From JAUIBE01 sp035267185 (GTDB lineage Bacteria > Pseudomonadota > Gammaproteobacteria > Xanthomonadales > SZUA-36), in NCBI GenBank assembly GCA_035267185.1, contig DATFLY010000061.1:1-16845 (forward strand): 16,845 nt of DNA, in the 5' to 3' direction. Below the pieces are notes generated by a model that saw only the letters and a program-made list of their open reading frames with translations, was not told where the DNA came from and did not search any database. Shown one piece after another: positions 12,497 to 16,845 of this stretch (positions within the stretch are counted from its first letter, which is position 1; the number at the start of each line of letters is the position of its first letter). The position numbers and the translations under genes are program-made.

Positions 12497-13270
12497 TCAT
12501 GTTTGAGCGTTTCTGCGCAACATTTCGCCAGCCAATGCCTTGTATGCAACTGAACCCTGGCAATTGGGATCGTACAACAACACCGGCACACCATAACTGG
12601 GGGATTCGGCAATCCGGACATTTCGGGGGATCAGTGTCCGGTAAACCCGATCACCGAAATTCTCGATCAATTGGTCCGATACGGCACCGGAAAGGTTGTT
12701 GCGGCTGTCATACATGGTGCGAACCAGGCCCTCAATCTTAAGGTCGGGATTGATTGAGGCTCGCACCTGCTCAACTGTATTCAGAAGGGCTGTCAGACCC
12801 TCAAGCGCATAATACTCGCACTGCATCGGGATCAGCAGTCCATTGGCGATCGAAAGCGCATTGAGTGTCAGCATATTCAATGAAGGCGGGCAGTCAATAA
12901 ACACCCAGTCGTATTGATCACTGACCGGATCAAGGGCCCTCTTGAGCGCAAATTCCCGCTGATCCTCCTGCATCAGGAACATCTCAGCAGCTGTCAGATC
13001 ACCGTTTGCAGGCAGCAGATCAAGGCCAAGGGACTCGGGCTTCAAGACAGTGTCTGACAAACCGCGCTCACCCATCAGCACTTCACAGGCAGAAGCCATC
13101 AGCTTGCGAGGTTCAATGCCACAACCGGTGGTGGCATTTCCCTGTGGATCCAGGTCAATCAGCAGGACACGCTTTCGCATACTGGCAAACGCAGCAGCGA
13201 GGTTAACGCAGGTGGTGGTTTTGCCGACGCCACCTTTCTGGTTGGCAACGGCTATGATTCTGGCTGTCAT
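12497..13270 (-). CDS. parA: Chromosome-partitioning ATPase ParA
   Basis: MinD/ParA-type ATPase that dimerises on DNA with ATP and pulls ParB-bound origins apart. The product is 257 aa. The deviant Walker A is KGGVGKT at 12-18, with the signature Lys12. LLIDLDPQGNATTG follows at about 36-49, the Walker B-like VFIDCPPSLNMLT is at about 123-135, and the region GLVRTMYDSRNNLS is typical of chromosomal ParA (Soj). ATG at 13268-13270 lies 13 nt after the rsmG stop, consistent with one transcript. The ribosome binding site is unremarkable. Gene order rsmG-parA-parB is conserved in Gammaproteobacteria near the origin. Confidence 0.95.
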   Translation of the reverse strand: MTARIIAVANQKGGVGKTTTCVNLAAAFASMRKRVLLIDLDPQGNATTGCGIEPRKLMASACEVLMGERGLSDTVLKPESLGLDLLPANGDLTAAEMFLMQEDQREFALKRALDPVSDQYDWVFIDCPPSLNMLTLNALSIANGLLIPMQCEYYALEGLTALLNTVEQVRASINPDLKIEGLVRTMYDSRNNLSGAVSDQLIENFGDRVYRTLIPRNVRIAESPSYGVPVLLYDPNCQGSVAYKALAGEMLRRNAQT

Positions 13271-13283
13271 ATTGATCGAATTG

Positions 13284-13964
13284 TCACGTCAGGGACATAA
13301 TGACGAGGTGGCGGTCCTCATGCAATCCCGGCACCGCAAGTTTCTCTGTTGCTTCAACCGAAATCCAGCCGGGCAGGGCACTGATCTCTTCATTGGGATG
13401 CCTGCCTTTCATGGCCAGCAGGCGCGATCGCGGCCCCAATAAATGGCGGGTTGATTCAGCATAATCGGCCAGCGAGGAAAACGCCCGGCTGACGACCACA
13501 TCAAAAGGCGCAAGTGCACTGAACTCCTCTACACGCGCATGTTCAGTCTGAATGTTCTGCAGTTTCAGCTTTCTTGTCACGTGATTGAGAAATCGGATTT
13601 TCTTGTTGGTGCTGTCCAGCAAGGTCATATCCAGTTCGCTGTCCATGATCGCCAACGGAATTCCGGGCAGGCCTGCACCGGTGCCAACATCCAGGACCCG
13701 CCCCTGGACCCATGGTGCAACCGAAAGTGAATCAAGAATATGACGGATCACCATCTGCGCCGGATCTTCGATGGCCGTGAGATTGTAAGCGCGGTTCCAG
13801 CGTTTCAGCTCCGAAAGAAATTCAACGAGCTGCATGGCCTGGGCTTCCACCACCTGCTCTTGTGCTTCAACCAGCCGACCTTCGAATTTCGAGGTTCTGA
13901 GCCGCTTGATACCCCATAACAGTTCGTCCTGCAAATTCACCTCAATTGCGCCTTGCCGACTCAA
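13284..13964 (-). CDS. rsmG: 16S rRNA m7G527 methyltransferase RsmG (GidB)
   Basis: Uses S-adenosylmethionine to methylate G527 of 16S rRNA; loss is known to give low-level streptomycin resistance in other bacteria. The product is up to 226 aa (E. coli 207). Motifs: RWNRAYNLTAI (about 54-64), VIRHILDSLSVAPW, and the SAM-binding VLDVGTGAGLPGIPLA, then DVVVSRAFSSLADY. The given TTG start overlaps the stop of the upstream gene (TTGA) and suggests translational coupling. GTG at 13938-13940 or TTG at 13932-13934, the latter with GAGG 4 nt before it, are real alternatives that would bring the length closer to E. coli. The usual upstream partner mnmG is absent. Confidence 0.93.
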   Translation of the reverse strand: MSRQGAIEVNLQDELLWGIKRLRTSKFEGRLVEAQEQVVEAQAMQLVEFLSELKRWNRAYNLTAIEDPAQMVIRHILDSLSVAPWVQGRVLDVGTGAGLPGIPLAIMDSELDMTLLDSTNKKIRFLNHVTRKLKLQNIQTEHARVEEFSALAPFDVVVSRAFSSLADYAESTRHLLGPRSRLLAMKGRHPNEEISALPGWISVEATEKLAVPGLHEDRHLVIMSLT

Positions 13965-15448
13965 TCATCCGGGAGCATGAATGGCGGTGCTTTCATATCA
14001 TCGACACAGGTAGTGTCCAGGTCCGCAGGCGAGGGGTTGCGAATGAACTCGAGCATCAGATCATCAAGGCAGCCTGACCCTTCAAGGCCCGAAGTATCAT
14101 GAGGCATGATCTCAACATCCACGTGTCTGGCATGGTCAAACGAAGCTGCAATTCGCTCGCCATATTCTGTCGGCGTGATCGGATCCCGGCCGCCTGAAAT
14201 CACCAGGGCCGGAATTTCGCTGCCCACCCAGACCAGGGGATAGTCCGGATGCGGTGGCAAGCCCCAGGTCTCGCATGCCATCTTGAATTCGTCAACAAAA
14301 TACATCCCTGCAAACGTATCCCGGGAAGTTTCAATGGCTTCTTCCTGGTTAAAAAACACGGTCTCCTCTGGGCAGACAATGGAAAGATATTGCCCTTCGC
14401 TTACCGGCCGTGACGGTCGCTCGGGTACCGCAAGATCGAGAAATGGTTCAAAGTCGCCTTTGGCAGCGGAATGAATAACGAGTGGCAGTTGCCGTGTGTT
14501 GCTGACTTTCAACAAGCCAACATGTAATTCTTCCATGAAGCGATCACGCGTCACTTCAGTCTCTACAATTTCATCGCTGCCCGGGCGCCGGTATTTCACG
14601 CTTTCCGGGCCGGCATCCAGGTTGGAGAGCACAGAATCAAACTCGGCTGAAAGGTACGGATAGGCATTGGCGCATTCTTCATCTGCCTCACAATCCTGAA
14701 ACAGTCCTTCAATTGAATCCTGGGAGAATCGTGCCCAGTCGATCGGTCTGCGATAGTCAAACAACGTTGGCACGGCGACGATGATGCTGCGCAGGCTTTC
14801 CGGGTATCTGTGTGCATAGGTGAGCATGAAGCGGGAGCCATAAGACCAGCCTGCAACGTCAAACTTTTCATACCCCAGCCACTGGCGGATGTCCTCAAGG
14901 TCATCAATGGCTTCAATGGTTGAGTAAGCACTCAGGTCGATGCGATTGGAGATGAGCTCATCCCTGCAGTCGCTGACCTTTCTTTCCGTATAGTAGGGTT
15001 CAAGAATCGGCACCTCGCGCATCGCATGGCAATAGAGGTTGCCTGACTCCCCGGTGCCCCTTTGATCGAACAGAACGATGTCCCGGTCCCGCCTGAATTC
15101 CTTCCCGATTTCAGTGTTCATGTAGAAGTACGCCGACGAAAGCATCGCGCGCCCCGGGCCGCCCTGGTGCTCGGTGATTGCCAGGTTTTTTGGGTTACCC
15201 GTAATCGCGGGGATGACAATGACTGAAATCGGAATGAATCCGGAATCGGGATCGCTTCGCTTCAGCGGTGCAAAGTAGACGCCACAAAGCAGTAACTCAT
15301 CGACGCCCTCGATTAAGCATGTTTCAAGAGAAAGTCGTTCCGCTGCCAGCTGAACAAGCTCCGGACTCAAGCCATGGTCTGGCTTGTTTGTCACAGACCC
15401 ACATGCGGAAATGCCGACAATCGCCAGAACTAATGCAAGCAATCTCAC
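13961..15448 (-). CDS. Lipoprotein alpha/beta hydrolase, tripeptidyl-aminopeptidase-like
   Basis: Likely a membrane-anchored peptidase or esterase of the proline iminopeptidase / TAP group. The 495-aa product starts with GTG (15446-15448) and a lipoprotein signal, MRLLALVLAIVGISAC, with Cys16 the lipidated residue. HQGGPG at 94-99 is the oxyanion region, FDQRGTGES follows at 127-135, and nucleophile Ser202 sits in GWSYGS. Asp422 lies in SGGRDPITP and the likely His is 450 in MPHDTSG. In typical TAP proteins that His sits in a G-H-G context, so this part is divergent. The C-terminal TAP-like end has Cys460 and Cys481 and finishes APPFML. It lies 27 nt after the upstream lipoprotein gene and overlaps rsmG. 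The substrate is unknown. Confidence 0.85.
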   Translation of the reverse strand: MRLLALVLAIVGISACGSVTNKPDHGLSPELVQLAAERLSLETCLIEGVDELLLCGVYFAPLKRSDPDSGFIPISVIVIPAITGNPKNLAITEHQGGPGRAMLSSAYFYMNTEIGKEFRRDRDIVLFDQRGTGESGNLYCHAMREVPILEPYYTERKVSDCRDELISNRIDLSAYSTIEAIDDLEDIRQWLGYEKFDVAGWSYGSRFMLTYAHRYPESLRSIIVAVPTLFDYRRPIDWARFSQDSIEGLFQDCEADEECANAYPYLSAEFDSVLSNLDAGPESVKYRRPGSDEIVETEVTRDRFMEELHVGLLKVSNTRQLPLVIHSAAKGDFEPFLDLAVPERPSRPVSEGQYLSIVCPEETVFFNQEEAIETSRDTFAGMYFVDEFKMACETWGLPPHPDYPLVWVGSEIPALVISGGRDPITPTEYGERIAASFDHARHVDVEIMPHDTSGLEGSGCLDDLMLEFIRNPSPADLDTTCVDDMKAPPFMLPDD

Positions 15449-15475
15449 CTGTTGATTCCAGATGGCCGGAACGAT

Positions 15476-16123
15476 TTAGTTCAGACCGGCTGAGGACATC
15501 TCGTGTGCGATCTTTTTGGCCACAGCCTCGGCAGTATCGGTGTGCTCAATATCCTTGGTCTCGGTGATGATTCGCCAGACAGCCTGCTGGTTGACCAGGT
15601 CATGGTAGCTGGATTCGACGTAGGCGGTAATGGTGAAGTCATCGATGTCCTCACCCCGGCGCACCGTGTAGACATCAACGCTGTAAGGCGCGGCCCATCC
15701 ATATCCCATACCCGTGCCGACGTATTCAGCATAATAATCATCACGGATGTACTCATTGGCACGCCCGCCACCCGTGTAGAACATGACGACGACCGCATCC
15801 ACACCGTCATTGGTGAGGATTTCAGTTGCCTTTTCGGTATCGATTCGACCCCGAATGCCACCGCTCATGCCGGGCAGGGTGCTGGAAGCCACCGCAGGGG
15901 TGCCCTTCTTTTTGAGGATTTTGGCGATGTCGACTTCAACTGCCTGGCGCATCAACGCATCAGGCAGAACCGCAACGACTGCCACTTTCTCCGGCTTACG
16001 TGTCACCGGCTCATCGGTTTGCCAGGAATTCACCAGCTTGGTTGGGGCACATGCGCTCAACACGAGCGCCAATCCAATCAGGATGGTGGATTGCAGCAGT
16101 TTCGAAATTCGAAAGTCGGTCAT
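15476..16123 (-). CDS. Lipoprotein, DUF4136-like
   Basis: A 215-aa protein with a type II signal peptide: a hydrophobic stretch from about 10 to 24 and lipobox LSAC with Cys25. The mature start APTKLVNSWQ, then KVAVVAVLPDALMRQAVEVD, and a middle part about a protein made variably in response to a name-sharing partner is not discernible; what is seen is an alternation of beta-like strands (DAVVVMFYTGG, FTITAYVESS) and a final helix AVAKKIAHEMSSAGL. This order resembles DUF4136 lipoproteins, whose function is not known. A Tyr/Gly-rich segment (DDYYAEYVGTGMGYGWA) lies near 129-145. GAGAG precedes the ATG by 7-8 nt. It is the first gene of the series leading to rsmG and parAB. Confidence 0.65.
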   Translation of the reverse strand: MTDFRISKLLQSTILIGLALVLSACAPTKLVNSWQTDEPVTRKPEKVAVVAVLPDALMRQAVEVDIAKILKKKGTPAVASSTLPGMSGGIRGRIDTEKATEILTNDGVDAVVVMFYTGGGRANEYIRDDYYAEYVGTGMGYGWAAPYSVDVYTVRRGEDIDDFTITAYVESSYHDLVNQQAVWRIITETKDIEHTDTAEAVAKKIAHEMSSAGLN

Positions 16124-16370
16124 TGTCAGTCTCTCAGGCCAGGCTCATGCACCCGGCGTCAATATTCGTGGAGGGCATCTTACCTTTGCTGCTCCTGCAT
16201 TGGAAACATCGCTTGTCTCATAACGGTATCTCTTCCGGCCTCCGGTAACGCTGAGCGCCTACACCCCAATGTCACCCTGGAAACCATCAGTCCAGGCAGA
16301 CCCTTGTGCTTGTTCTTAAAAAACCTGGTGTGGGGGACTCTCACCGCGGCCAAAGTGTTTCACCTGGTGG
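16124..16370. other. Gene-free stretch upstream of the lipoprotein gene
   Basis: No ORF with family signal or good start is seen on either strand. The promoter for the - strand series 16123-11477 should lie here, but no convincing -35/-10 pair was found by eye. Confidence 0.5.
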
Positions 16371-16395
16371 ATCCCGGCCCGGGGGCCGGGATGAC
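16371..16395. repeat. REP-like palindrome, family A variant
   Basis: ATCCCGGCCC-GGGGGCCGGGAT followed by GACG is a short, nearly perfect palindrome sharing the ATCCCGG ends of family A, in inverted orientation (CCGGGATGAC) at its right end. Confidence 0.6.
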
Positions 16396-16451
16396 GTAGT
16401 GAAGTGTGATCCCGGAAAGTGACGTTCCTGCTGCCCTGAAAATCCAAGTTC

Positions 16452-16628
16452 CCGTCATCCCGGAAGCGCGAATAGCGCTGTCCGGGACCCACTCTTTCAC
16501 AAGGCGGATCAACAAACCCCGTCATCCCGGAAGCACGAATAGCGCTGTCCGGGACCCACTCTTTCACAAGGCGGATCAACAAACCCCGTCATCCCGGAAG
16601 CGCGAATAGCGCTGTCCGGGATCCACTT
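16452..16628. repeat. 67-bp tandem repeat built on REP family A
   Basis: Copies of GTCATCCCGGAAGCGCGAAT-AGCGCTGTCCGGGA start at 16454, 16521 and 16588, exactly 67 bp apart. Between them is an identical spacer containing CCCACTCTTTCACAAGGCGG and ATCAACAAACCCC. Copy 2 has GCACG for GCGCG; copy 3 breaks off after ATCCACTTTC. The near identity points to recent duplication. The open frames through this region are by-products of the repeat. Confidence 0.9.
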
Positions 16629-16696
16629 TCCCTCGGGGCGTGCCAAATCACCGACCATCACCTTGGAAGCGCCTCGCGGGGCAGACGCGACTGGAC

Positions 16697-16803
16697 AATT
16701 CTGCAGGGATGCAGAATTAGCGTATTCAGGCCATGGACGGCCTGTATACGCGGGTCCATCAAGCGGCAACACGTGAGGGAAGTCCACCGTTTTTATGGTG
16801 GAC
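16697..16803. repeat. Three consecutive tight hairpins, nature unknown
   Basis: AATTCTGC-agggat-GCAGAATT (16697-16718) has 8 perfect pairs. GCGTATtCAGGCC-atggac-GGCCTGtATACGC (16720-16751) has 12 of 13 pairs. GTCCACC-gtttttat-GGTGGAC (16782-16803) has 7 perfect pairs. They do not match REP families A or B. They could be the structured part of an RNA, a repeat element, or the end of a transcription unit beyond the window. Confidence 0.5.
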
Positions 16804-16845
16804 CGCGGACTCAGGGGAGGGTTGGTGATATGACGCGCCTTCAAT

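Noticed and set aside
16768..16778. parS site (CACGTGA near 16770; also CACGTG near 545)
   Set aside because: Only the central CACGTG is present; the flanking TGTT and AACA arms of parS are absent.
16509..16844. 111-aa ORF and neighbouring ORFs at 16316-16609
   Set aside because: They read through the 67-bp tandem repeat and the hairpins; the repeated peptide is a by-product of the DNA repeat, and no start signal is seen.

Overview
The window is a piece of gammaproteobacterial chromosome. The evidence is the gene order rsmG-parA-parB-atpIBEFHAGDC, which in this class usually lies near the replication origin, and ATP synthase subunits that read like those of Pseudomonas-type Gammaproteobacteria. 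Genus cannot be decided from the sequence alone.

Left end, 1-2350: the intI-proximal end of a chromosomal integron. A complete integron integrase gene (intI, + strand) starts with GTG at 1385. A compact attI region lies to its left, followed by three cassettes read leftward on the - strand. Cassette 1 encodes a 92-aa membrane protein, cassette 2 has only a doubtful ORF, and cassette 3 encodes a 151-aa soluble protein. They are separated by closely related attC sites (785-874, 483-542, and a partial one at 1-23). A short ORF in attI ends exactly at the recombination point and 2 nt before the first cassette's ATG. All three cassettes also feed translation into one shared reading frame through the attC sites. 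This possible translational relay is the most unusual feature of the window.

2347-2712: directly after intI, with an ATGA overlap, lies the N-terminal stub of a DUF4160-type gene that runs into a complete DUF2442-type gene. A strong - strand terminator then closes the atp operon.

2735-10787: the complete F1Fo ATP synthase operon on the - strand (atpI, B, E, F, H, A, G, D, C in transcription order). Its gaps are filled with two families of REP-like palindromes and one unusually long hairpin. AtpB carries about 55-60 extra residues between its essential arginine helix and the last helix, enough for an added pair of membrane helices.

10978-11454: a small secreted protein with eight cysteines on the + strand, divergent from atpI.

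11477-16123: a - strand gene series. In transcription order it holds a DUF4136-like lipoprotein, an alpha/beta-hydrolase lipoprotein of the tripeptidyl-aminopeptidase type, rsmG (16S rRNA methyltransferase), parA and parB (chromosome segregation). The usual upstream neighbour of rsmG, mnmG (gidA), is absent and the two lipoprotein genes sit in its place.

16124-16845: no convincing gene. It holds REP-like palindromes, a 67-bp tandem repeat built on one of them, and a run of three tight hairpins of unknown nature.
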